From positions 21,628,501 through 21,692,500 of the forward strand of contig JAKOON010000008.1 in NCBI GenBank assembly GCA_022577435.1: 64,000 nt of DNA, read 5' to 3'. Source of the stretch: Embiotoca jacksoni (lineage: Eukaryota > Chordata > Actinopteri > Embiotocidae). Each line of letters opens with the position of its first letter. Position 1 is the stretch's first letter. The notes under the pieces are model-generated. The model was not told the origin of the DNA. It searched no databases and saw only the letters and a list, made by a program, of their open reading frames with translations. A program made the translations under genes and the position numbers. Shown here in pieces: positions 33,641 through 47,114 of this stretch.

Positions 33641-34703
33641 ATATGTGTGTGCCACATAAATCTCCACATGTCACTGCTGAGATTTTTTTTGTACCTTAAA
33701 TCAAAATCCAGGTGTTAACACAAGGAATATGTATTATTATAAAACCACAAGACTGGTAAAACACACTGCTGAATACATAACATCTTCAACAATAAATGTT
33801 TTTACATACTCTGCCCTTTTTTGCATTTAGTCTTTTTTTCCTAATCAACCTGCTCCTTAAAATAATAATATGGACTACATGTTTTCCAAGTAAGCTCAAA
33901 TATATATACATATATATATATATATGTCTATATATATATATTAAATCTCTTAGCATGACATTTTGGACCAAATTTAATAATAGGTTCCTTGTATTCAGCT
34001 CCTGATTAAAACGGCAGCAGGTTGAACAGTGAGCTCCTGATACTGCTCTCCAGACACACACAGTTTAAAGGTGGGATTTCTACGGGATCACAAAGAATGG
34101 AAAATAAAATATTTACTTCTGCTAACCCCACCAGAGAAAAATGTCAACATTGCTCTCATAATTATTCTAGTCTTTTACATTGGCATTGTAATTATTAAGC
34201 AATAAAAATGTACAAGGTAAAAAGGAGATGTACAACACCATCAGTGCGAAACATAAGAGTACACGGAAAGACCAATGAAGAAGCAGTTGTGGGTTGGAGG
34301 TGATCATATGGGTGTTGGTACTTTGGTAAATGCCGCCAAACAACACGAGGTCTCATTGCAGCCCGTTGATTTTATAGTTCGTGGGAGTGGGAGGGGGACA
34401 GTGTCACATTTTTCATAAATCTGGCCCTCTGTGTCTTTGAACGTTTCTAATTAGCACGAAAGACAAAACACAGCTGAGGCTGATGGACACGTCATTAGTT
34501 GAGCAGGTCATACAGCAACGGGTGATTTCAGCATTTTACCCGAGGGTGGTGCAAGAGGAAATGTTAGGATCACTAAAGTCAGCAAGCCCATCCAATAGTT
34601 GTTGAGACACGTCATCAAACCCAAAAATGTTAATCTGATGGTGGGTACCAGGGGGAGAGTCGGTAGATCACAAGTTCAGTAAGATTCATCCTCTAAGGAA
34701 CAC

Positions 34704-34731
34704 GGGGGAAGGGTGTGGGGAAGGGGGGGGG
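34704..34731 (+). repeat. G-rich tract with quadruplex pattern
   Basis: Four G runs (5, 3, 4 and 9 bases) lie within 28 bases with loops of 2-4 bases. Confidence 0.6.
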
Positions 34732-35075
34732 TTGACAGCCATCCCATTTCCTCCTCAAAGAATCATGCCACTAGTAAATGTACAAAACTCTTGTGTAACT
34801 ACTGAATTGTAGATTTAAAGCTGACATGTCAAAACTCAAGTTCAAATAGTGCCCTATTCTTAAGCACCAACAGGCCTTTTAGTTTGGGAGAATCTCTGTG
34901 TGGTGTACACCTTTTTAATAAGTTCCAGATCCAGTTTTTGAGGTTGTTTGCACATGCCTGAGAGATGATGTAATGTATATGACTCCATCCTTCTCTGGGT
35001 TTCCTGTGCCAGAGTGTTGCTGTGAGCTGCTGTCAGAGAAAACTCTGCACTGCTGGCAGTGAACTGTGGCCAGCC

Positions 35076-35109
35076 GGGGGAGGCTGGGGGAGGGAGGGGG
35101 GGGGGGGGG
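35076..35109 (+). repeat. G-rich tract with quadruplex pattern
   Basis: Runs of 5, 5, 3 and about 14 G are separated by AGGCT, A and A. This satisfies the canonical four-run pattern. Confidence 0.6.
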
Positions 35110-35460
35110 AGTGACTCAAGTGTTTCCACTCTGAGGAGAGCAAACGAGAACAGCAGGTTTGTGTCATGTCGGTTAATCACACCAGAAGGCATCATTTCAG
35201 AGGAAAAATCCCAACCTAGAATCAGAATCTGAGAGTAAAATATACAGTTGTCCTCTTATGTAAGTACAGTCCAACTCTGCCCTCAGACCAGGACTATTAA
35301 TAAGCACAGCCTCCACATGTGCAAAAAATAGACTAACTAAAAGCTTCTGGTCCATGTTTTGGTTTGATGTCGATGTTCAAAGAGCACCGTCATAAATAAG
35401 ATGTTATGAGTATCTTCAAGAAAAACGGGGGATTCTTTGGCATTTAATGAAGACGCAGCT

Positions 35461-36288
35461 TTAAAGGTGCAATATTTACGACTTTTACTTTGAAACATTC
35501 AAAAGTTAGCTACAACACATTCATCAGAATCTGAAGAAATAACATCGTTGACGTTACGTCAAAGATGTCTGTGTATTGTGTTGCACAGATATGAACTGAA
35601 TCTAGCATGCTGACCAGCCAGCCTGACCAGTCCCATCTCGTAATACCTCTGCACACCTCAAGGGGCGACATGAGTCCCTCTAGCGTCCAGTCTGCCAACA
35701 GTCCAACATGAAGAAGTATCTGCAGTGTAACATTTGAAACTGTTGAAAAAAACAGAAGCAGGACAAGAGTTAACATTTTCAAATGAATGAACTTTATTGC
35801 TGAACAAGCAATGTTTTTTCTTCCTGGTCAGGAAACAACCGTATGTGACCAGCTAGCTATCAAACTGAGGCAATTTTTACATAGTAAACAAACCAAGCCT
35901 TCTGACCTTTTTTTGGGGCAATTCAAAACATATCTTTAGGACGGCTAACAACAACACAAACGATGCCGAAAAACATGCGGATTGCGTAGATGTATGTTTT
36001 TTTTTTTTTTTATGGTTGTTTTCTTGCTACTTTGGTCTTGCTGAAAATAGAGATTGCAAACTGTAATATAATTTTCTAATTGGATCCATACTATGATCTA
36101 ACTTTACACTCGTTATTTATTAAAAGAAAAAAAAAAAAAGAGCCAGTGACAAACTAAGAAAATACACAAAATTCAAATAAACTGCCAAAATTGAGTTGAG
36201 AGCCGCTACAGGGACTCACTATCGCCTCCTAACATACAAAGTGGTATTACAAGACAGGACTTGTATCTTACCTACTGCGCGTTTAAAG
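35461..36288 (+). mobile_element. MITE-like non-autonomous DNA transposon, about 830 bp
   Basis: The left end, TTAAAGGTGCAATATTTACG, and the right end, CTTACCTACTGCGCGTTTAA, are imperfect inverted repeats. The interior carries sequence I associate with a very common teleost repeat (GTGTTGCACAGATATGAACT, TCCCTCTAGCGTCCAGT, AACATTTGAAACTGTTG). There is no transposase ORF. The right part (about 35800-36200) is AT-rich. Confidence 0.65.
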
Positions 36289-39150
36289 GAGATCTTCACT
36301 CAAACTTGTCTTACTGCAGTGCACATCAGGCCTGACCATTTTAACACATTGGCAAGGGCAGTCTGACTAACTGATACATCAGTGCAACTGGAGGTGAGGC
36401 GGCTGGATCAGGTGCAGACTGCTCGGTGATTCAGACAAGCATTAACATGAACAGGAGTGATATAAAAAAAAGGCAGCAGATGTTTTACATTTACAGACAT
36501 GAACTTGTCCAAAAATGTTCGTGCTGACGTAGTAATCTGACAACACTTAAAGCTACCGGGGCTTCATTTTCTTTCTTCTCTTGCTTTGCCAGCTTTTACA
36601 CTTTTTTTTTTTTTAAATTTTTTTTTTTTTTTTAATTTTTAACAATAGTTGTGATCACCTGAACACGAGCAGTTAACGACTAAGACCGAAAAAGTGCAGT
36701 TTGCGCTGCCAGCTCAGAACAAAACTCTCAGGAGTCCTTCTCTATCATGACCTCGCGGGTTTGAACAAAAGGCTCACAGATTACAAAGGAGATGAGAGAA
36801 TGGGAAGGACACTCGTACTGTGCTGTGTTCACAAACAGCCAAGCTGAAGGGACTCAAGCTCTCATTGAATAAAGTGCTACGACACTTGTAATGTGTTTAT
36901 TTTGGGGGAAAAACAGGCGACAAACCGAATGTACACCCTCATTTAAAGTTTAGGAAGAGATTCAAATCATCAATAATATTCAGGGGAAGTCAGTGTGCTC
37001 CAATCAGATTTCAAACCCTGTTCGTTTCCTTTGCTGAAGCCCCTCCAGGTTCGAGCTGACGTGTTTATCGGGAGAATGAGGGCATTGATGTTGTCCTCCA
37101 AGCACGGCCTCATACTTGACAGGGTTATGTCATAACTGAGAAACAGTGAAGTGAGTGAGAATAAATAAACAACATCTGTTTTTTTTTCGTGAGTTTGATC
37201 CAATCCGTCTAAGCCTGAACATGCAGCTGCTTAATTCAGTCTATCTCTGGCCTAAAAATAAGAAAAGTCAGGTCGATCACTGTTTATGTAAGATGTGATG
37301 GTGGGAATACTGTTACTTCTCTATTAAAGAACTCAAATTTGAGCTCAGTGAACATATAACTCTTATGAATAAAAAAGTGTATCCGGTCTTAAATGTTAAC
37401 ACCTCTGTTAAACGGCCACCAAGGCCGTTCATTTTCCTCCCTTTTGTGTTAAAAATAGTAAGTTATCTCAGGCTCATAACGTTAAGCACATTCTGCCGAG
37501 TAAAACTGCCTTTCATTTCAAAATTCCTGCTCAGAGTGGAAAATTAATTATGAGCAGTGCTTGAGAGCAATGGCTGGGTTGCAATAAAAACTGTACAATT
37601 TCAAAGAACCATTTGGGTGTCAAAACCACTAACTTTCCACTCCATAATGGGTCAATTTCTGTAGTTATGAATTCCTCAGTATCAGATTGAAACCTATTAT
37701 GGGTCTGCTATGGTTAATTAAACCGTTTTACATATTTTTGGATAAACAACCCTCTAAAACAGAGTCCAGACAACCAAATCCAACCAAACCAACAAGGAGG
37801 CTCATGCTCTTGTAAAAGGACACTCTGGAAAGCATTTATTATAAAATGTGTGCTTCTATATCATTTCTGAACTCTAAAGCATTATTACATTTTCAGAGTA
37901 ACATTATTTCACTTGATTTGTGTGTTTCAAAAAGTTGCAGGACTGACCGGTAATTCACTTGCACCATCTGATGGTTGAAAATATTAGGCACTTGGCATTG
38001 GTGCAATTCCAAAAGTGACCAGTAGGAGTCAGTAGAGATCTATAGTTTGAAGGTGTCTCATATTCAACATGTTTTCTGTGTTGTGTAGATGCACACATTT
38101 TATTTTACAGTAATCTTTAGACAGCAATATGTTAGGCTACTTTAACAGTTGTAAACTTTAAAACTATTTATGTATAATTGGAACAGAAATACTCCAAATC
38201 AACTTCAGTCCCCTCGTAACACCATAAAACTTGAATTCCTGCTAAATAAATTAATATTGCTGGATAGCAAGAGTGATATTTCACTAATTGCAATATCCTC
38301 TTCCCTCAGAGCTGTATGGGTGAAGTTGGATCAGGAAGCGGCCAGAGAGATTGTCATCATGGTTACACGGTGACAGATAACTCGCTGCTATTACTTCTCC
38401 TCCCTCCTGTTGTCCTGCCTTTGTCTTCTTTGTTTTTTTTAACTTATAAGAGAAGGAGAGGGCAATGCCAAGTAATCCAAATCCTACTAAGCACATGTGG
38501 TCAAGCTCTTAAAGTACGATTTTGACGTAGCCTATTTCTAGACTTGAGTATTTCCATTTGACTCAATACTTTCACTCCACCACATTTCAGATGGAAATAT
38601 TGTCGTTTTTACTCCACTACATTTATTTGGCAGCTTTAGTTACTTTTCAGATCCAAAAGGTTTTTTTTGAGTTCAACACATGGTTATTGTTTCCAACCTT
38701 ATTGTCTTCTGACATCTTACAGAAATCAGTGTGTAGTCAGAGTCCCATTTCAGATGTCTGTGAGTTGTTAATAGGGAATTTTTTTCCCTCTAGACTTCTC
38801 ACATTGTTTCATTTCAATAAATGCTCAAATGATCCAATATCTCACTGAAAATCAAAAATTAGACATAGCCCATAGGCAAAGTGGCTAAAAGTAAAGGTTT
38901 TATTCATACATGCAACAATCACTCACTGGAACATGTTGCAGACTTTAGGTGCTCTTTAAACAACTCTCCATGCCCTCCATTTTAAAACCTAATTTGCAAG
39001 TGATTAAAAAAAAAAACGTGTTAGAAGAAGAGAAGAACCTTTGGTACATGTCATAAGACTTGCTGAAAAAAAACCCACACAGGATCACGGATGATATGCC
39101 AAACAAAACATTAAGAAAATCATACGTTATTTCGTTATTCATGAATCAAA

Positions 39151-39152
<2 letters not shown>

Positions 39153-39180
<28 letters not shown>
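39153..39180. repeat. (CA)14 microsatellite
   Basis: This is an uninterrupted CA run in intergenic DNA. Confidence 0.9.
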
Positions 39181-39181
<1 letters not shown>

Positions 39182-41974
39182 TCAAAGCAATTTTATGCTT
39201 AAGTCAAAAATAGGGAATGAAAATATGGGCGAGGAACCGAAATGATTTTGTAATTCAAACTGTTCGTGAGAGAGGGAAGTCACTGAATTCTTTGTTTGTG
39301 GTTCTCTAAAAGCGTGCAGGAAATACTGGGATCCAGATTTAATGCAGTGTCCCAACGCATGCATCCACTGAGTATGCATGTACTTAGTGCTGAAAATTAA
39401 TCCTCATTTTTTTTTGCCTATATTTACATTTTGGTCATAATTAAATATCCTTAATCAAATGCTTCTGATACACACTTCCATTCCTGATCCTGATTATGAG
39501 ATCGTTTTCTCATAATTAAAATGTACAGCAGACTATTGGGGCAGGATTTGGAGCGCTTCAGATCTCGCTTGCGTTGAGCTCCCTATTCTCTGTACTCTTA
39601 CATAAGTCTAATAAGCTGATTTCCATTCGAATATGTCAAACAGAGAGATTACTGCAGCATCATCTATAACCAAGAGAGACTAATTGAATAAATTAATCAT
39701 TCAGAGATCATGAATCCACTTGTTGCCTCCCAGTATTTGTCCCTCAGTGAATTAAATGTCATGGATGTGCAACCTGTGCATCCCAAATCAGCACCTGGAG
39801 CCTTTGTATTCCTGTTAAATAACATATTACTACCTTTCACTACCACTACATATGAATTCCTTAATATGTTAACAATGTTTGTATTATCACTGCTTTTCAC
39901 TGCCAGCATTTTATTAGGACAAGTACCTCGACTATCTTCCCAACACAAATCTGATAAACCACTTCAGAGAATTTACTACCATCCTGGTTCGTGAATAATC
40001 ATTAAACTGTACAGAGCGGACAGACGACAGGGACAGGAGGCAATGAAAATTGACACCAGCCACCATCCAGTAATGAATACATGATGAGAAGACTTCTGTC
40101 CTCACACAAGTTCACAGACATAACACGCCAATTTAACTGGGATTTATCTTCTTGTTCCTTCATGGTCTTTAATTTGCTTTTCTGCAACCACGAACTGACC
40201 TGCTGCTCCTCTGTTTACAGCATCCTCACAGGATGGACCCACACGCAGGCTGCAGCTTGATATCTTCAAATAAGCAGACACACGTTTTCAGTGAAAATTT
40301 AAAAAAAAATCAGGAGATAATAGAGATTTTATGGCACAAAAACTAATTTTTAGTTGCTGTTATCATGCCATACAAAGAAAACTTTAATGAAATGAAAAGT
40401 TGACATTCTCAGTGCAACTATTAAATTAATGATAAAATGTACTTTATTGTGTTGTAAAATGTATACTAGATCAGAAGAACAGTCATTTGAACTCAGATTG
40501 AAAAAAGCCCACATGCACTCCAGGGTTCCAGATCATTACAAATTGAAACAGACATTTTCATATTAAATTAAATACCTTATTCATTATACTTTAGGTGAAC
40601 TGTAGGAATATAAACATGTTTGATAAGAAATCAAGTATTTGCATATTTGGCTCTTTTTGCTGTAACTATATCATCTCAATTTTATACTTCCTTTCCATGA
40701 AATAACGGAATATTTTCTTTGTGTAACTGATGTCACAATGGTTGCGGGGCATACAGAAAATATTTCCCTCATTAAGCAGACTTCAACACTTCCCAGCATG
40801 GGAAAATCCCAAATGTATTTTTTTTTTATAGCTTTTGCCATGTGGTGATAATGGAAATCCTGTTGTTTTCAAGCATGATTGGTCATGGGACTATCAGGCA
40901 GGTTCCTCTAACAGCTGGCAGCCAACAGCATTGGCTCCACATGTCACATGCAGTGGTCAGTAGTCACAAGGACCTGCTGAATGTTTCCACTCACTGTGAA
41001 ATACCTCTCCAGTTCTTAGTTTTTGTGATATAGTGTATTCTTGAAGAGTACTACGTACACAAGAAAAGTAGGTTAAATAGTTCAACCTCGTTTTTTTTTA
41101 TTGCAGCCAATAAATGAGTGACTATTTTACAATGTTTAATTTGGTAGAAGTATAACTAGCACAACTGGTTCCCAACACCTGTGCTACAATTAGTGATCAT
41201 GCTAAATTTATTTAATAAAATCCAACCATGTGGGTGCAAATATAGACAGAATCAACGACGGCTTTAAAACTAGATTTTTAAACTACAAGTTGGGAGTTTC
41301 AACCAGTTGTTTTAGGTGTTGGTCCCACCAACAGTGACTGTGATTTAGTTGTACTGACAAATAAAATAGTACTTATTTAAATCCCAGGGAACCTGGTTCC
41401 TTGGGGGGCCTTTGGAGGTCTGGTGCCCACTTTATCCAGCCTGTAATCCATTTTCTCACTGGGTGAACATTTCTATTTCCATACTTGGATTGCACATAAA
41501 CTGCACCTTGCTGATGCCTCACAGTCATGTCTGACTTTTCTGGAGTGATGAATTAATAAAACATCATCATGTATTTCCTTGTGATTGGTAACCACAAATT
41601 TAATGACTTGGCTTAATCGAGCTGTTTAAAATGAGCTACTTAGCTGCCTTACAACTGGCCAAGAAATGTGAACGCATATAGCTACTTATTGTCATAAATT
41701 TTAAACGGCTTTGGGGTTTTAATTTCGCTTATGTCCCTTTTTTTTTTTTTCTTTTTTTTTTTTTTAAATATTTTCCTTATTGACTGTTGAAAAAAGTTAA
41801 CCAACAACAACAGGAAGTAGCTGACTGGAAGTTATCAGCTTTCAATAATACACGACGTTGAAACACGATATACATCTAATTTTACTCTATATATTTATAA
41901 CGCATTGTCACAAGGTTATCAAATACCTTTCCAGTCGAAAAGTCTGAAGTACTGCAAAGTAATTTGAAAATATG

Positions 41975-42241
41975 ACCGGAAATTGTATCATTGTTGTTCC
42001 TCCTGGACGTTTCAACGTGGCTTACGTATTTACGTCAGCGTAATGGGTGTATGACAAAAGAGAGCCGTGAGGTAGCGGTCCCCGAAACATGTCTCTTATC
42101 CCCCGGGTCGACTTGCTCACCATGCCCCGGGATGGGAACCTCCATGCCGCCTAAACCAACCAACCAACTCCTTTATTGCAGCGAGTCAAGTGCAGCGTTG
42201 AAAGAAGCTGAGGCACCCGGGCTCTTTGTTTATTCGAGAAG
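41975..42241 (+). promoter_or_regulatory. lysmd2 promoter
   Basis: This CpG-richer segment lies directly upstream of the lysmd2 ATG. It has an ETS core ACCGGAA (41975-41981) and a CRE-like TTACGTCA (42030-42037). A YY1-type AAGATGGCGG (42240-42249) overlaps the start codon. No TATA box is seen. Open frames that cross this region are not conserved proteins. Confidence 0.5.
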
Positions 42242-45200
42242 ATGGCGGAGTTCTCGCCCGTCCTGCCGATGCGGGATGGAGGTGGACGATTCGCCCAGCC
42301 CATCTTCCCTCGGTCCCGGTCCGGTTCCGAGTCAGAGAGCGAACTGTCCCAGAGCCTGGCTCGGACCAAGATCCGCTCGTACGGAAGCACGGCCAGCGTC
42401 ACTGCCTCTCTGGGGGAGAAATACATCGAGCATCGGGTTACAGACAGCGATACTCTGCAGGGGATTGCTCTCAAATACGGAGTCACGGTAAGGTCGCTGC
42501 TCGCCCACAGTCCGCGGGGTTAGTTTAAGCTTTGAGTTTTACCTCGACAAGAAGATCTAACAGGAAACAACAGTTCGCTTTTGTGTGGAGGTGACAGGTT
42601 TACTCCTGTGTCCCCTCGTGTGTCTCCACACCACGGTTTGATTGCCCTTAAATGTCAAGCAATAGACTCAGAAACCTGAACCTAGAAATGTCCCATTAAA
42701 GCCTGTGAGCAGTCAGTATAATAGATGTGGTGCTGCACCATCCACAGCTGCTTGGCATCTTGTTTCAGCCAGCAAGCTGGAGGCCTGCAGGAAGAAGTTG
42801 TGACCCGACACATCAATTTCTCATCCCCCCCCCCTTCCGGTTGCTACAGTCAAGATTGCGCGTAAAGTAAAAACTCAGTGGACAAAAGAAAAGTGATGCC
42901 ACAGAGTTATAATACTTCCTAGAAGTAGACTACTACTTGCCTTATGTGTCTAGAAAGTTATAAAGGGATTATAAAGTTGAAGTAGGTGTAATCAGAACAA
43001 GGAATGTGGTTAATCTTAGAAATTCTACTATTTCAACACTCTTCTTTTTGTTGTCATCCTGACAACCAGATGGAGCAAGTCAAGAGAGCCAACAAGCTGT
43101 TCAGCAATGACTGCATCTTCTTGAAGAACAGCCTCAACATCCCCGTGGTGACGGAAAAGCGCTACATATTTAACGGACTGTCTCTGGAGTCTCCTGATGG
43201 GGACGGCGAGATGGCATGCCAGGAGACGGACACACCTTGTATTATGACGCAGGATATCGAGGGACCCTCGCCGCCCTCCTCCCCGCCCCCCGAGGACTCC
43301 CCGGCTCCCCAGCCTCAACCAGAGGAGCTGTCAGCCAAAGACTTCTTACACAGACTGGACTTGCAAATTAAACAGTCAAAGCAGGCTGCACGCAAGCTGA
43401 AAGAAGAGGAAGTAAGGTGAGGTGCTGCACAACGCCCGGCCAACGGCTGCTTCCTTTATCTTTGTTGTTGATAACAATCTTTGACATCAGCCTGTGAACT
43501 CTCAGGGCCTGTTATTTCTCATCTAAATTTGACTACATAAAATAAGTCACCCTCGTGTTCTTCAATGTCACAATCAGACTTGTGCTTGATGAGTATTGGC
43601 ATCCAATCAGATTGTTTTTATTCTGGGCGTGAGGGCTGACTTTTGCTTCAAGGACACCTGTCGGCAGCAAACTGCAGTTTCTTGCTTTGGTGTTGACGAA
43701 TGAATAATCACAAACACCGAGTCGTGTTTTTCTGCCTGTTCGAGGTGCCCGATAGTGTAGAAGACAGGATAGATTTATAAATTGGCATTTAATCCAGATG
43801 GGTTTGTGTCTTGAGTTTTGTCCCTTCCCCCAAAAGCAGATGGGGCTCGTAGACTCGCAATACGACTATGGGAGCGTTTGCCTCGCGGCGCTTGTAGGAA
43901 AAAGGTGGCCGGACTGTGGCGTTTGAGCTCAGCCGGTGATTGTCAGACGTCCCAGTCAGCAGGAGAGGAGCAGAGCCTGAACATGTTCCCGCAGAAGGAG
44001 GATTGAAGACAGGAATCAGGGTTTTTGCCAATCCGCTGCAGTACGCGTCAGGTATTTAACAGGAGCTCTGGCTTGCTGAATCAGGCCCGTGCACGTCTTC
44101 CTGACACTGCAGCTCGAGACAGAGAGCTGCTTTCACGTTACCTCAGCGGCGAAGTCGTAGTGGACGCCCGGCATACGCTCATTCATAGAAAGGCTGTGCT
44201 GGTGCTATCAGGTCGGTGCGGACTGAGTCACGCTGCAGCTGATTCCTCTACAGACACGCGCGCTGTTTTTCCTCTGCAGGCTCTTTTAAAAGTGTTTTGC
44301 TCATATTATTATGTTTTCAGGGTGAATAGTAGCCCAGCTGTTGTTGTCAGGGAAACATTACCTCACGGTTTCAGCAGCTGCCCCAGTTCAACTGTCCATT
44401 ATATACATAGACTGTAAGAACATTTTATAGAGCTTTAAGATATCCAGTTTTATCAAGTATATTTAATTCATAAAATGTAGAATTTGCTGCGTGCTGTCAA
44501 ATTAATTTTGATTTGATGTTCTAATATGGTCTCGCATTCAACAATTTCATCAAAATAAGTAAGAAAAAAAATTCTTAAGACAAAATATAAAAAAATGGAA
44601 AATTACACGACGAACTAGATTTGAAGCCCTTAAAATTACTCTTTCATCCTCCTGCCTTCAGCTTCTCTCTCATCTCTTCATATTTTCGGACAGTTTTGTT
44701 GTAAAACCTTAATTTCCATCCTCTTCATTTTGATCCTCCCATATTTGATGCTCTACTTGAAGTGTGCGTAGTACTTACTAGATCCCAGCTTCCTTAAATG
44801 ACTGTCTTTTATTATATACTTACAGTATCTATGTTTAAATTCCTCCTTAGATGTGAGAAGATTGTCTGTCGTTGTATCAAGACACCATTATCTCAAGTGT
44901 TTTATTTTTACGTTTTTTTTTTTCTTTTCACTCAGCACCCACTGATTTCGTTTTTTAATGAGGAACTCCAGGCCTGTGCTTTGTTGTACTAAAGCACGAG
45001 CCTTGAGTAGACAAGAGTTGTTTTTTTTAATACTTCTCCTTAAATGTTTACCTACCAGCTGAGCTTTGTGCTCACCTCTGCCTTTGACTCCAGGCACATA
45101 AAAGGCTCGTCTGTAGAGCTGCAGTGTGTTTGGACAAACAGAGGCGCACTCCGTTGTTTCCACACAGTCCCACGGCAAACACAGACCGCACGCCTCTTTC

Positions 45201-46486
45201 ACTTCCTGCAGAAGGTGAAAAAAAACCCACAAACACCTTAAGCTAAACTGTGGGGAACAGTCGAATGTTTGACGCTTCTTCCTTTAGAGGACTTCACATC
45301 ATCTGTGTCATATCATTTATCACTATTTGGAAAACAAAGATTCTTCAAGTTGAAAATGTAGCCACATAATTGAACAAATTCAATAAGTACTGTGACATCC
45401 TTCCTAACACTTACTTTAACAGTAAGTAATTAGTAATTATTTATTCAGCACTTTTTAAACCAAGATGATGAGGGGAAGGACAGTGGGGTGATTATAAAAC
45501 AAAAAAAAAACAAAAAAACCCTTAGAGGCACAGAGCACAGTTAGATGCAGGAAGCAAGTCCCAATTTATTTATGAGTCCGAACAAGTTAATAGTAAAGTA
45601 CACCAAGTTTGAAATTACATGCTGAAGTGTGGTCTTTAAATATCTCGGGACAAAATAAGATGAATCCAGGTATAAAAGATGTTCCACAGGTCATAGAAAA
45701 CACTTTGCAGTAAATAGGAGAAAAATAAAAAGTATCACACTTGTTACTTGGACCAAGACCAAAACCAGAGTTTTCAGAAAATTTAGATTGATTAAAAAAA
45801 AATAGATCTGTTGAATAGACTTAGTGAAGTGCATGATTTGTTTAAAGGTGGTTATAAACAGTGGTGTTTTTGTGGCATTAAACAGGTTTGCTCTTCATTG
45901 CATCACAAGGATAAAAAAAAAAAAAAAATACTGTAACTCTGGAAAATATTGCACCAGTTTGCTTTTTCCACAAAGGCTTCTTTCAAGACCAAGTTGTACT
46001 GAGAAATCGATAGCGAGTTCTTTTTGGTGTAAACGATCGATCCTGTCCTCCCTCTGGATGTTTTTTTTTTTTTTTTTAACCCACTTCTCTATCATCCTTC
46101 TTTTAGCCTCCTGCCTTCAAAGTTAAACTTTTCTCTGCATCCTCTGTTGACATCTAGTTGTTATTCTCAAAACTACACTGCAGCTAAATAGCTTCTGAGA
46201 AAACATTTTTGTTCCAATGAAAGAATGTGTGATTGCTCGCACTTCTGAAGCGGATTTTCTAGTAGAGCGTTTAAAGAAAGAAAAAAAAGTTATACATATG
46301 ATGAATCCCAGGACTGGACAGAATGTTTTGTACCGACGGGCCCTTTTCTGAACAGGTGAACCTTCACCTGTGGCCGAGCAATACGAACAATACGGCTGCT
46401 TGGTTAGCCTCATCCATTATTCACACTCTCACAGAGACACTGTGGTGATCAGGAAAGTAGAGGGAGACAGAGAGGACAGCAGTTAA

Positions 46487-46525
<39 letters not shown>

Positions 46526-46661
46526 GCGTGTGCGTGTGCGTGTGTGCAATCATACTGAAAGTGTTGCCACTGCGGACAACATCTGAGTAAAGCTTGTTTT
46601 TCTCATTTGCAGGAGGAATGAGGACTACATGGCCCCCACGACGTCATACCAGGAGATATAA
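42242..46661 (+). CDS. lysmd2: LysM and putative peptidoglycan-binding domain-containing protein 2 (complete, 213 aa)
   Basis: Coding exons are 42242-42487, 43070-43416 and 46613-46661, all GT-AG, with an open 642 nt frame. The N-terminus is MAEFSPVLPMRDGGGRF followed by a Ser/Glu-rich stretch. One LysM domain spans about residues 61-108 (YIEHRVTDSDTLQGIALKYG, then MEQVKRANKLFSNDCIFL and NIPVV), and intron 1 splits it after residue 82. The C-terminal half has a Pro-rich linker (about 143-162) and a helical segment DFLHRLDLQIKQSKQAARKLKEEE. The short last exon encodes NEDYMAPTTSYQEI. Human LYSMD2 is about 215 aa with one LysM. No signal peptide or membrane segment is seen, unlike LYSMD3/4, so it is probably cytosolic or nuclear. 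The substrate and role are not established. Confidence 0.95.
43417..46612 (+). other. lysmd2 intron 2 (3.2 kb)
   Basis: A higher-GC block at about 43830-44410 carries an open frame (44025-44417) without family resemblance. The remainder is AT-rich with T/A homopolymers. A TG repeat with CGTGTG units (46491-46546) lies about 65 bases before the last exon. Confidence 0.55.
46491..46546. repeat. (TG)n with CGTGTG units, upstream of lysmd2 exon 3
   Basis: The run starts as pure TG and continues with GTGTGC interruptions. It is complementary in sequence to the CA repeats in the lysmd2 3' UTR. Confidence 0.9.
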
Positions 46662-46710
46662 GGGACCCGTCTGTTTACCTGAAGCCCCGACTCGGACACA
46701 CATATACACA

Positions 46711-46757
<47 letters not shown>

Positions 46758-46871
46758 CCACAACCTCCTTCCAGTTTTTTTCTTTTCCTTTTTGTGTTTA
46801 CCAGACCATGTTGAACAAGTGTCATGTTTGCCTTTTTTTTTAATTTATTATTGAAATGGATTTCATATGTA

Positions 46872-46885
46872 TATTATTATTATTA

Positions 46886-46927
<42 letters not shown>
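46872..46927. repeat. (ATT)n trinucleotide repeat, about 18 units
   Basis: This is a TAT/ATT run with one TTTA interruption near its start, inside the lysmd2 3' UTR. Confidence 0.9.
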
Positions 46928-47035
46928 TTGAACAGTGACTGTGCAACTTGCATAAGGAGCATCGGAGCACACGTGCCCATCCACTCATCATATGCTTGTG
47001 TGAAGCTGCTGTACAGAAACCACCTGCTGCTTATG

Positions 47036-47038
<3 letters not shown>

Positions 47039-47083
<45 letters not shown>

Positions 47084-47114
47084 CACACACACACGCACAC
47101 ACACACACGCACAC
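47039..47114. repeat. (CA)n repeat with CG interruptions
   Basis: CA units run through the lysmd2 3' UTR, with GCAC interruptions in the second half. Confidence 0.9.

Larger units (their letters stand above)
32650..41960. other. tmod3-lysmd2 intergenic interval, no gene seen
   Basis: I read both strands and found no exon with recognisable protein similarity. Contents: interrupted CA repeats (33564-33638), two G-rich tracts (34704-34731, 35076-35109), a MITE (35461-36288), T-rich tracts (about 36602-36640), a CA repeat (39153-39180) and AT-rich single-copy-looking DNA from about 37 to 41.7 kb. A second tropomodulin gene, present in mammals at this position, is absent. Confidence 0.65.

Noticed and set aside
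41991..42491. Plus-strand open frame of 166 codons across the lysmd2 start
   Set aside because: It covers the lysmd2 promoter and exon 1 in the wrong frame. The alternative frame from 42242 encodes the conserved LysM protein and splices in phase.
44300..44420. CCATTATATACATAGACTGT considered as the end of a third MITE copy
   Set aside because: It resembles the terminal sequence, but no body of the element is found next to it.
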